A stretch of DNA of 9,312 bases from CAZTLI01 sp964614375 (lineage in GTDB: Bacteria; Chloroflexota; Anaerolineae; Aggregatilineales; Phototrophicaceae): the NCBI GenBank assembly GCA_964614375.1, contig CAZTLI010000196.1, positions 1 to 9,312 of the forward strand. The letters are read 5' to 3'. Position numbers and translations under genes: made by a program. The notes beneath the pieces were generated by a model, which saw nothing but the letters and a program-made list of their open reading frames with translations, was not told where the DNA came from and did no database searches. The first letter of the stretch is position 1. Each line of letters begins with the position of its first letter. Of the stretch, positions 1 through 6,195 are shown piece after piece.

Positions 1-1711
1 TCAACCGCGCTTCGGCATAGATATATTGTGTGTCTCTGCCGTTTTTGAGCAGGAAGATGGGCGGTTGCGCGATATATAGATGCCCATTCTGGATAAGCTC
101 TTGCATGTGCCGGAAGAAGAAGGTCAACAGCAGCGTGCGGATGTGGCTGCCATCGACATCGGCATCGGTCATGACGATCACGCGCCCATAACGCAGATTA
201 TTAATGTCGAAGTCATCATGGATACCTGTGCCCAGGGCGGAAATGAGCGCCTTGATTTCGTTGTTGTCGAGTATCTTATCCAGACGGGCGCGCTCTGTGT
301 TTAGAATCTTCCCCCGCAGCGGCAAAATCGCTTGAAAATGGCGATCACGGCCCTGTTTTGCCGAGCCGCCCGCGCTATCGCCCTCAACAATATAAATTTC
401 GGCGTCTTCGCCATGTTTAGAGCAGTCTGCCAGTTTACCGGGCAGCGTGCTGCTTTCCAACAGGCTCGGCCCGCTGCGAACCAGGTCACGCGCTTTCCGC
501 GCGGCTTCACGGGCGCGTTTGCTGGTCATACACTTGTCGATGATTTTTCGGGCTTCGCGCTGATTCAGTTCCAGAAACTCGCTGAAGGCTTCTGCCGTCA
601 CCTGTGAGACCGCCCCCTGCACTTCGGGATTGAGCAATTTTACCTTCGTTTGGCTCTCGAACTGCGGGTCGGGGTGCTTGATGCTGACAATGGCAGTTAA
701 ACCTTCAAGCGTGTCGTTGCCAGAGAAGTTGGCTTCCTTCTCCTTCAGGAGATTGGCTTTGCGGGCATACCGATTAATGACACTGGTGATGGCAGAGCGC
801 AGGCCGGTCAAATGTGTGCCGCCGTCCGGTGTATTAATCGTGTTCGTAAACGCGATTTCGGTGACTGTGGAGGAGTCTGTATATTGGAAAGCGACCTCAA
901 CACCAACGGTAAAGGGCGTTTTGCCTTCGGGTGTAATCTCTACCTCACGTTCAGCATAAACCGGGTTATGCAAGGGGCGACGGTTGCGATTGAGATAACG
1001 AACAAACGATTGCAGACCGCCTTCAAAATAGAACGTTGTTTCTCTGGCCAGTGGTTTAGTACGCTCATCGCGGAGCGTAATCGTCACTTTACGGGTGACA
1101 AAAGCCATTTCGCGAAAGCGTTGTACAAGTGTTGGATAGCTGAATTCGTTGTGATCCATGATGGAATAATCGGGGACGAAACTGATCGTTGTACCTGTTG
1201 GTTCGCCCGCTTCCAACTTGCGTACTTCAGTTACATCGCTTATACGAACGCCGCGTTGGTAATGCTGTTCATACATAGCCCCATTACGGAACACATAGGC
1301 CGTGAGTTCAGACGATAGGGCATTTACCGCCGAGACACCGACACCATGTAGACCACCACTGACCTTATAGGCGCTGTTATCGAACTTTCCGCCCATGCCG
1401 ATTTTTGTCATAACGCCTTCAAGTGTAGACATACCCAATTCTTTATTCATACCAACAGGAATGCCAGCACCATTATCGCTCACCGATACGGCATTGTTCT
1501 CGTGAAGGGTAATTGTAATCTGGTCACAACGTCCGGCTAATGCCTCATCAATGGAGTTATCCACAACTTCATAAATGAGATGGTGCAGCGCCCGGCTGTC
1601 GGTTCCGCCCACATACATACCGGGACGGCGCCGGATATGTTCTATTGGGTCAAGATACTTAATATCATCTTCAGAGTATTGCTGGGATACGGAAGCGTCG
1701 TTTTTCGCCAT
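1..1711 (-). CDS. gyrB: DNA gyrase subunit B (C-terminal end cut by window edge)
   Basis: This is the ATPase and TOPRIM subunit of the type IIA topoisomerase that introduces negative supercoils, acting in the cytoplasm as A2B2 with GyrA. The frame is open for 570 codons from ATG at 1711 to the window edge. Visible in order: an N-terminal GHKL ATPase with YEVVDNSIDEA (47-57), DNGAGIPV (79-86) and the ATP lid GGKFD...SGGLHGVG (107-125); a transducer region with DGGTH (296-300); and TOPRIM motifs IVEGDSAGGSA (441-451), PLRGKIL (464-470) and the metal-binding TDADVDG (515-521). E443, D516, D518 and D520 are all present. About 70 residues of the usual ~640, the tail holding the RYKGLGEM-type motif, lie outside the window. 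The start is supported by GAGGAG at 1722-1717, 5 nt upstream. ParE cannot be fully excluded without the tail, but QAILPLRGKIL and RTLLLTFFFR favour GyrB. Ala82 sits where E. coli GyrB has Arg76. Confidence 0.96.
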   Translation of the reverse strand, partial: MAKNDASVSQQYSEDDIKYLDPIEHIRRRPGMYVGGTDSRALHHLIYEVVDNSIDEALAGRCDQITITLHENNAVSVSDNGAGIPVGMNKELGMSTLEGVMTKIGMGGKFDNSAYKVSGGLHGVGVSAVNALSSELTAYVFRNGAMYEQHYQRGVRISDVTEVRKLEAGEPTGTTISFVPDYSIMDHNEFSYPTLVQRFREMAFVTRKVTITLRDERTKPLARETTFYFEGGLQSFVRYLNRNRRPLHNPVYAEREVEITPEGKTPFTVGVEVAFQYTDSSTVTEIAFTNTINTPDGGTHLTGLRSAITSVINRYARKANLLKEKEANFSGNDTLEGLTAIVSIKHPDPQFESQTKVKLLNPEVQGAVSQVTAEAFSEFLELNQREARKIIDKCMTSKRAREAARKARDLVRSGPSLLESSTLPGKLADCSKHGEDAEIYIVEGDSAGGSAKQGRDRHFQAILPLRGKILNTERARLDKILDNNEIKALISALGTGIHDDFDINNLRYGRVIVMTDADVDGSHIRTLLLTFFFRHMQELIQNGHLYIAQPPIFLLKNGRDTQYIYAEARL

Positions 1712-1716
1712 TACCA

Positions 1717-1722
1717 CTCCTC
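1717..1722 (-). promoter_or_regulatory. Shine-Dalgarno site of gyrB
   Basis: GAGGAG on the minus strand lies 5 nt before the gyrB ATG and fixes that start codon. Confidence 0.8.
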
Positions 1723-1751
1723 ACTGGTTTAATATCACAAACCCATCAATT

Positions 1752-1769
1752 GGCGGGCATTAGCCCACC
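1752..1769 (-). promoter_or_regulatory. Hairpin in the gyrB 5' leader
   Basis: Read on the minus strand, GGUGGGC and GCCCGCC pair over 7 bp around a UAAU tetraloop. One pair is G.U in the minus-strand RNA but becomes a C/A mismatch on the plus strand, so the helix is complete only in the gyrB mRNA. No T-run follows it, so it is not a normal intrinsic terminator. It sits about 40 nt before the gyrB start. A weak candidate promoter lies upstream on the minus strand (TTGGCG at 1847-1842, 18-bp spacer, GTTAAT at 1823-1818). Role unknown. Confidence 0.35.
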
Positions 1770-2010
1770 GATTTTGAACTAAAAACATGAGATGAAATCG
1801 AGAATTGGGGCGCGCACATTAACACAATATGATGTGATAATCGCCAAGAAAATCACCCGTAAAACGCGCCGATTGTCTTCATTGATTGTACATCACTGTG
1901 AGAACCCGCACAATAGGGGAGGATGGGAAATATGTTCTGGTTGTATGTGGTGCTATGAATCGACACAAAAAACCAGCGACATTTTATGGCCTGCCAGGGT
2001 GGTGTCACTG
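1770..2010. other. Gene-poor spacer between gyrB and tRNA-Arg
   Basis: No convincing gene, RNA or repeat is seen here apart from the weak gyrB promoter candidate near 1818-1847. A short plus-strand frame (1792-2058) has no recognisable motif, no clear ribosome binding site and runs through the tRNA promoter, so it was not called. Confidence 0.6.
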
Positions 2011-2039
2011 TTGACAGATTGGTTTTTGGTGCGTATCCT
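2011..2039 (+). promoter_or_regulatory. Sigma-70-type promoter of the tRNA-Arg gene
   Basis: A consensus -35 box TTGACA (2011-2016) is followed by a 17-bp spacer and the -10 box TATCCT (2034-2039, 4 of 6 matches). Transcription would begin near 2046, about 17 nt before the tRNA, which fits a short 5' leader for RNase P to remove. Confidence 0.7.
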
Positions 2040-2062
2040 GTATGTGCTTTACACCTAATCCA

Positions 2063-2135
2063 GCCCCCGTAGTTCAGAGGATAGAACACAGGCCTTCTAA
2101 GCCTGGTGTCGGGAGTTCGAATCTCTCCGGGGGTA
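2063..2135 (+). tRNA. tRNA-Arg, anticodon UCU
   Basis: A full cloverleaf can be drawn by hand. The acceptor stem is 2063-2069 with 2128-2134; the D stem GTTC/GAAC is 2072-2075 with 2084-2087; the anticodon stem CAGGC/GCCTG is 2089-2093 with 2101-2105 around loop CTTCTAA; the variable loop has 5 nt; the T stem is 2111-2115 with 2123-2127 around TTCGAAT. The anticodon TCT (2096-2098) reads AGA/AGG arginine codons. The first acceptor pair is a G.U wobble, and the discriminator is A2135. CCA is not encoded, since TGA follows, so the 3' end must be added by CCA-transferase. The gene stands alone, with its own promoter upstream and a hairpin terminator downstream. Confidence 0.95.
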
Positions 2136-2140
2136 TGAAA

Positions 2141-2173
2141 AAAGAAGCCCACATCACATGAATGGGCTTTTTG
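2141..2173. terminator. Bidirectional intrinsic terminator for tRNA-Arg and the BTAD gene
   Basis: The stem AAGCCCA (2145-2151) pairs with TGGGCTT (2163-2169) around an 11-nt loop. On the plus strand the stem is followed by TTT before a G, giving a run TTTTT at 2168-2172. On the minus strand the stem is followed by TTCTTTTTTC. The site starts 5 nt after the tRNA and ends 17 nt from the stop codon of the convergent gene at 2190-3476, so it plausibly ends transcription from both sides. Confidence 0.8.
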
Positions 2174-2189
2174 TGTGTATAACCCTGTG

Positions 2190-3476
2190 TTATGAGATTA
2201 TTTCGTTATAAAGTGCTCTGGTATCCGGTTCGGGTTGACGGCCTGCGTGTTTCAATTGTGCAGACAATCTTTGATAGTGGGCAACCGCCTCGCTGCGTCG
2301 CCCGACCTGCACGAAGATGGTCATCAGGTATCGGTGAAGCGCCTCATTTTGTGGGTCGGCATCGACTGCCCGTTTGATGAGCATTAAGGCTTGTTCGTTC
2401 CGCCCCCGTTTAAGCCAGATGTTCGACAGGTGATCTAATGTCTCGATATAGCCTGCAACATAATCGTGTCGCCGTTCAACTATCCAGCCGTCATCGTGCC
2501 CGTGTAAAAATTGCCCCCGATATAGTTCACTGCTGCGCTGCCATGCGGCCTCAATTTCCTGAGGATTATCGCTGCCACGCGCTTTCATAAGCATTCGCAC
2601 AAATTCCATGACATCATAATAAACATTGATCTCTGGATTGACACGATAATAGCCTTCATCATGCACCAACACGTCAAGGTCAAGTGCTTTGTGCAGGCGT
2701 CTTTTTGTCACATGGAACACGTTTACGGCCTGGTCGGGGTCTAAATCGGGCCAGAATGCCTGGCAGATTTCTGACCGGGTGACGACGGGGCGGTTCAACG
2801 TGAAGAATAATAACAGGCGCGGTAGATGACCTTCCCAATTGTCAATAATCGTGCCGTTGAGCAAAACATAGCCCGGCCCCAACGCATAGACTTCGAGTAT
2901 GCCATCGCGTTCGAGATCAACGCCATAAAAATCGCGGGCAATGATGTGGTCATCCTCTAGCATAATCGCGCGTTTCTGAGCGATCATTGCCACCCAGGGG
3001 AGACGCGGCAGTGTGCGACTATTTATCACGATCCGACAGTGCTCTGGCAAAATGGTCGTCAGTCGTTCGATAAACCGTTGGATGTCGTCGGCGGGGTCGC
3101 TGCGGTCATATTCGTCAAATATAAGGATAAAGGATTCATCACTTAATTCGGCAATTTCCCGACTAAACGTATTAAGGATAAGGTCAAAATTATTCTGGCT
3201 ATTTTGCAGGGTTACTTCCTCCAACAAATTTAGGTGTCTACCGAAGGTAGGGTGTTGGATTATCAAGTCGTGTGTCATACTGTTGATAAATGCAGGTAAA
3301 TCAATATCATCTGGCCCCATGGCATAATAGAAAGCGGTAATCGACGGGTCATTTAATAATTTGGCGATGACGACAGATCTAAAGCGACTCTTTGGATGGA
3401 GCAAGATTGCGCGGGTATTATCTAACGCGCGCAGCAGGTTTTGGTAGGCATGGTTAATTAAATCATGGAGTTTCAA
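2190..3476 (-). CDS. BTAD-domain transcription regulator with a degenerate STAND-type NTPase domain
   Basis: The protein has 428 residues. Residues ~1-185 resemble the NTPase core found in STAND and LuxR/MalT-like regulators. The Walker B strand is clear (FILIFDEYDRSD, 116-127), as is a sensor-like SRTLPRLPW (153-161). At the Walker A position (about 22-40) the sequence reads LLHPKSRFRSVVIAKLL, with no GxGKT/S, so ATP binding is doubtful. Residues ~193-282 look like an OmpR/SARP-type winged helix (RPVVTRSEICQAFW and NVFHVTKRRLHKAL). Residues ~285-428 are the helical BTAD repeat (ALHRYLMTIFVQVGRRSEAVAHY). The start is TTG: an in-frame TAG lies 6 nt upstream and the next Met is at residue 53. 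A weak SD (AAGG) sits 9 nt upstream. The gene is transcribed away from the membrane-protein gene and probably regulates one or both promoters between them. The target and ligand are unknown. Confidence 0.85.
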   Translation of the reverse strand: MKLHDLINHAYQNLLRALDNTRAILLHPKSRFRSVVIAKLLNDPSITAFYYAMGPDDIDLPAFINSMTHDLIIQHPTFGRHLNLLEEVTLQNSQNNFDLILNTFSREIAELSDESFILIFDEYDRSDPADDIQRFIERLTTILPEHCRIVINSRTLPRLPWVAMIAQKRAIMLEDDHIIARDFYGVDLERDGILEVYALGPGYVLLNGTIIDNWEGHLPRLLLFFTLNRPVVTRSEICQAFWPDLDPDQAVNVFHVTKRRLHKALDLDVLVHDEGYYRVNPEINVYYDVMEFVRMLMKARGSDNPQEIEAAWQRSSELYRGQFLHGHDDGWIVERRHDYVAGYIETLDHLSNIWLKRGRNEQALMLIKRAVDADPQNEALHRYLMTIFVQVGRRSEAVAHYQRLSAQLKHAGRQPEPDTRALYNEIIS

Positions 3477-3506
3477 TGTGGACTACCTTACAGTCTACGC
3501 TGCCTA

Positions 3507-3522
3507 GTTATAATTATAACAG
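3507..3522 (-). promoter_or_regulatory. Extended -10 promoter of the BTAD gene inside a 14-bp palindrome
   Basis: GTTATAATTATAAC (3507-3520) is a perfect palindrome. Read on the minus strand with the adjoining bases it gives TG-T-TATAAT (3521-3513), a consensus extended -10 element. This would start transcription about 30 nt before the TTG start codon. No good -35 box is seen, which is normal for extended -10 promoters. The overlap of palindrome and -10 would suit autoregulation by a dimeric factor; that part is inference, and the palindrome may arise partly from the self-complementary nature of TATAATTATA. Confidence 0.5.
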
Positions 3523-3560
3523 TATAGCAACAGTTTAAGATAAATACCACTTAATGATTA

Positions 3561-3577
3561 GTTTGCTTAGCACAAAC
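3561..3577. repeat. Short inverted repeat in the divergent promoter region
   Basis: GTTTG (3561-3565) and CAAAC (3573-3577) form an inverted repeat with a 7-bp centre. It lies between the two divergent promoters. It could be an operator half-site pair but is short enough to occur by chance. Confidence 0.3.
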
Positions 3578-3589
3578 ACGGCATAAAAC

Positions 3590-3605
3590 ATTAACGGATA
3601 TTAAC
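3590..3605. repeat. Direct repeat ATTAAC x2, 10-bp period, upstream of the membrane-protein promoter
   Basis: ATTAAC occurs at 3590-3595 and again at 3600-3605, one helical turn apart, 21 bp upstream of the -10 box at 3627. SARP/BTAD-type regulators are known to bind short direct repeats spaced about one turn apart near -35. The repeat is therefore a candidate binding site for the neighbouring BTAD protein. The usual SARP spacing is 11 bp and closer to -10, so the match is imperfect. Confidence 0.3.
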
Positions 3606-3623
3606 ACACAAAAAGTAAACACC

Positions 3624-3632
3624 TGTTATGAT
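3624..3632 (+). promoter_or_regulatory. Extended -10 promoter for the membrane-protein gene
   Basis: TG-T-TATGAT (3624-3632) matches an extended -10 element with 5 of 6 -10 bases. A -35-like TTAACA (3601-3606) has an over-long 20-bp spacer. Transcription would start near 3639, exactly at the 5' edge of the foldable leader, leaving a leader of about 140 nt. Confidence 0.5.
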
Positions 3633-3637
3633 AGAAT

Positions 3638-3779
3638 CCGGGAAATTTCAGTACCGATTGGGTAAACTCGGTGCGAGATCAGACTTGATGTGTTAAATAG
3701 CAACGGGTTAAGTCCCGGCTGCCGCTTAAGACTAATCAAGCAATAAACCTGAAGTTACATTAGGCATAAGGGGACTGTT
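3638..3779 (+). promoter_or_regulatory. Structured 5' leader, possible cis-regulatory RNA
   Basis: The leader folds by hand into two elements. Hairpin 1 pairs ACCGA (3653-3657) with TCGGT (3668-3672). Hairpin 2 is long: CTTGAT (3684-3689) pairs with ATCAAG (3735-3740), then GT with AC, TTAA (3693-3696) with TTAA (3726-3729), AGC (3699-3701) with GCT (3718-3720) and CGGG (3704-3707) with CCCG (3714-3717), capped by a 6-nt loop. That is about 19 bp with internal loops. CCGGGA (3638-3643) at the predicted 5' end can instead pair with TCCCGG (3713-3718), which would break the tip of hairpin 2, as in a switching RNA. I recognise no known riboswitch class. The SD is not obviously sequestered. Confidence 0.4.
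3768..3774 (+). promoter_or_regulatory. Shine-Dalgarno site of the membrane-protein gene
   Basis: AAGGGGA lies 5 nt before GTG at 3780 and supports that non-ATG start. Confidence 0.7.
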
Positions 3780-4352
3780 GTGCCATCATCCAAACCGGGA
3801 CGACCTTTAGGCGTATCGCTAGCGATTTTTGCGAGTTTGACGTTGTTTTCGTGCTTACCGCTAATGCAGGTTTTTTTCTACTTTTCAATCAACAATCAAA
3901 TCAACATTCAAGGCGCAGGTATTGCCAGCGGCGCGAATATTCTGGGCGTTAATGTAATCGATGTGCTGTTACAGGGGATTTTTGGGGTCGCGTTTTTGGT
4001 CATATCACTACTGGCATGGCGCGGACGCCCTGCGCGAATGCGGTTTATCATGATGGTGATGGTCGTTGGGCTGATGATTTACAATCTGCTGTTCACTATT
4101 TTGCCGGGTTTGGTCACAGCACCAAGCTTTGAGCAGGGTGGAATTGGCTCGGCAATGGAGGTTGGCCCACCCCTGTTATGGAGTCGATTGTTTGCGACGG
4201 TGTTGATACCCCTATATGTGGTGTGGTATATGAATCGCGGTCCGGCACGGGCCTTTTATCGGGGATATTACTTGCCGTTTGACAAACATTCACAACCCGC
4301 TGCCACAGATACCCCGCCGGACACGCATTCCAAATCGGCTAACTCCGGGTGA
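3780..4352 (+). CDS. Four-helix membrane protein of unknown function
   Basis: The protein has 190 residues. Four hydrophobic segments are visible at about 10-35, 55-80, 86-112 and 133-152, separated by short loops. Between segments 1 and 2 is a polar Asn/Gly-rich loop (NNQINIQGAGIASGANILG). Basic RGRPARMR follows segment 2, which by the positive-inside rule puts that loop in the cytoplasm, so both N and C termini should be cytoplasmic. The tail (about 165-190) is polar, rich in Pro, Thr and Ser, and probably disordered. No enzymatic or transport motif is seen and I do not recognise the family. The start is GTG, chosen because AAGGGGA lies 5 nt upstream and the hydrophobic segment follows directly. 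The gene is divergent from the BTAD regulator and has a long foldable leader. Its last 14 bp overlap the end of the convergent ligase gene. Confidence 0.8.
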   Translation: MPSSKPGRPLGVSLAIFASLTLFSCLPLMQVFFYFSINNQINIQGAGIASGANILGVNVIDVLLQGIFGVAFLVISLLAWRGRPARMRFIMMVMVVGLMIYNLLFTILPGLVTAPSFEQGGIGSAMEVGPPLLWSRLFATVLIPLYVVWYMNRGPARAFYRGYYLPFDKHSQPAATDTPPDTHSKSANSG

Positions 4353-6117
4353 CGGTTTTCTCCTGTGTATCCATTTCCAGCTGCACCAATTCGCGGCGCA
4401 GCGTTTTGCCGATTGCCGTTTTCGGTATTTCATTTACGAACCCAATGCGACGCGGCACTTCATAGGGCGCGAGGAAATTTTCACAGTGTTTGATGAAGTC
4501 AGCTTCTGTGGCGCTTTGCCCTGCTTGGAGCACTATCCACGCTTTGAGGGATTCTTGGCCTTCTTTTTCGGGGTGCGGAATCGCGGCAACTGCAACCTCC
4601 AGCACCGCCGGGTGGTCTTTGAGCACTTTTTCGATTGCCGTGGGATAGACATTGAAGCCACCGATGAGCGCCATGTCCTTTTTGCGGTCAACGATATAAA
4701 AATAGCCGTCCTCATCCATTCGACCAATATCGCCACTATACAGCCAGATTTTGCCGTCTTTTTTACGGAGCGCATTGGATGTTTCGGTAGGCATCCCATG
4801 ATAGCCCTGCATGATATTGGGGCCAGCCATGACAATTTCACCCACATCGCCAATGGGCACATCTGTTTCGCCATCATCCAGACTCACGATGCGTATATCC
4901 ATATCCGGGAAGGGTAAACCAACAGAGTTATCGCGTTGTTCACCGACCAGCGGATTGGAATGTGAGGCGGCGGATGTTTCGCTCATACCGTAACCCTCAT
5001 TAAGGCGTCTTCCCCCAGATTTCAGGAAATCGCGACGTGTGGCAGGTGGCAAAGGGGCCGCGCCACTGCTCGCAATATGAATACAATCCAGCGTGACAGC
5101 ACCCGACTTGACATCAGGATGGTTGACAATCGCGTTGTACATAGCAGGTACGCCGAGAAACACATTCGGCTGGTAATGGGCGATTGCCCCAACTACCGTG
5201 TCGGTTTCGCGTGGATTGGCGATAAGCACAACTTTTGAGCCAGATGCAACGGCCTGACTCAATAGGACAACCAATCCAAACACATGAAACAATGGCAGCA
5301 CCGCGAGATAAAGCAGGTCACTGCGGGTTAGATCACCAAACGCACCGGTATCTTCAGATGTCCATGACATGATTTGCAGCATGTTGGCGATGAGATTCTT
5401 ATGGGTGAGCATCGCGCCCTTAGAGACACCCGTTGTCCCGCCTGTATACTGGAATAGCGCTAAATCATCCCCGGTGACATCCACATTGACCTTACGACCC
5501 GCATATTTTACGAGCACATCTTGCAACCAATGGTCGTTCGTTTGCAGGCCCGCTATGCGGTGACCGTCTTTCTTTTCGCGGGCAATTGTAAACAAGAATT
5601 TTCCCAGTCCGGGAAGATACTCTTTGATGTTGGCAACAATCACATGGGTGGCTTTGGTTTGTGTCTGGATTTGTTTGACCGTGTTATAGAACAATGTGAG
5701 TGTAAAGATGATTTTGGCATCACAGTCGTTGATTTGATATTGCAGCTTTCCGGGTGGATAGGTCGGGTTCGTTGCCGCGACCACACCCCCGGCTTTCAAC
5801 GTGGCATAATAGGCCAATACAAACGCCACACAATTGGGCATGACGATAGCAACCCGATCCCCTTTGCTTAGCCCCATATCGACCATTGCCGCTGCCAGCG
5901 CATCCGACCATTGGTCAAGCTGTTGAAACGTTATGGCTTTATCTTGCCACCCAACAATTGGGAGTTTGGCTGGTGTCAAAAGCGCAATATTGTTAGGTGT
6001 CTCTCTGGCTGTTTTGCGTAACAGTTCGTGCATTCCATGATCAGGATAGGGTTCGAGGCTTGTGGGTACACCGGGGTCGTAATTTTTCACCCAGGGGCGA
6101 TCCAGGTAAGTGGTCAT
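4339..6117 (-). CDS. Long-chain fatty acid--CoA ligase, FadD type (downstream paralog)
   Basis: This is an ANL-superfamily adenylate-forming enzyme: fatty acid + ATP + CoA gives acyl-CoA + AMP + PPi, feeding beta-oxidation or lipid synthesis at the membrane surface. It has 592 residues from ATG 6117. Motifs seen: phosphate-binding loop YTGGTTGVSKGA (224-235), LPLFHVFG (274-281), GYGMSET (375-381), YSGDIGRMDEDGYF (460-473, with Asp463), hinge VDRKKDMALIGGFNVYP (476-492) and the catalytic Lys571 in PKTAIGKTLRREL. A segment around 166-187 (KEYLPGLGKFLFTIAREKKDGH) precedes the ATP loop and is shared with the upstream paralog. I prefer ATG 6117 to the adjacent TTG 6120. GGAG (6131-6128) is 10 nt from that ATG, exactly as in the paralog, and the N-termini then align (MTTYLDRPW with MVTYADRPW). 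Chain-length preference cannot be read from sequence. It is probably the second cistron of a two-gene unit. Confidence 0.93.
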   Translation of the reverse strand: MTTYLDRPWVKNYDPGVPTSLEPYPDHGMHELLRKTARETPNNIALLTPAKLPIVGWQDKAITFQQLDQWSDALAAAMVDMGLSKGDRVAIVMPNCVAFVLAYYATLKAGGVVAATNPTYPPGKLQYQINDCDAKIIFTLTLFYNTVKQIQTQTKATHVIVANIKEYLPGLGKFLFTIAREKKDGHRIAGLQTNDHWLQDVLVKYAGRKVNVDVTGDDLALFQYTGGTTGVSKGAMLTHKNLIANMLQIMSWTSEDTGAFGDLTRSDLLYLAVLPLFHVFGLVVLLSQAVASGSKVVLIANPRETDTVVGAIAHYQPNVFLGVPAMYNAIVNHPDVKSGAVTLDCIHIASSGAAPLPPATRRDFLKSGGRRLNEGYGMSETSAASHSNPLVGEQRDNSVGLPFPDMDIRIVSLDDGETDVPIGDVGEIVMAGPNIMQGYHGMPTETSNALRKKDGKIWLYSGDIGRMDEDGYFYIVDRKKDMALIGGFNVYPTAIEKVLKDHPAVLEVAVAAIPHPEKEGQESLKAWIVLQAGQSATEADFIKHCENFLAPYEVPRRIGFVNEIPKTAIGKTLRRELVQLEMDTQEKTVTRS

Positions 6118-6165
6118 CAATTCAGTTCTCCATAAACTGTGGAATTTTTAGTCATTAATATTGAG

Positions 6166-6188
6166 CAGGGCGGTTGTCCGCCGCCCTG
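6166..6188. other. GC-rich hairpin between the two ligase genes
   Basis: CAGGGCGG (6166-6173) and CCGCCCTG (6181-6188) form a perfect 8-bp stem with a 7-nt loop. It begins 8 nt after the stop codon of the upstream ligase. On the coding (minus) strand the following bases are CTCAATATTAATG, with no T-run, so it is not a classical intrinsic terminator. It may instead be a partial terminator, an RNA-stability element at the 3' end of the upstream cistron, or a processing site setting different levels of the two enzymes. Confidence 0.6.
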
Positions 6189-6195
6189 TTGATGT

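Noticed and set aside
332..1318. Several open plus-strand frames opposite gyrB
   Set aside because: They are shadows of gyrB, which is continuous on the minus strand with all family motifs in order. None has a recognisable domain.
1853..2152. Minus-strand frame of 99 codons containing GEIRTPDTRLRRPVFYPLNY
   Set aside because: This peptide is the antisense reading of the tRNA-Arg gene and is a well-known kind of spurious protein in databases. The frame covers the whole tRNA and part of its terminator.
3704..3717. GGGTTAAGTCCCG matches a conserved stretch of 16S rRNA
   Set aside because: Only 13 bases match and nothing around them resembles 16S rRNA. In this context the bases form the tip of a local hairpin, so the match is taken as chance.
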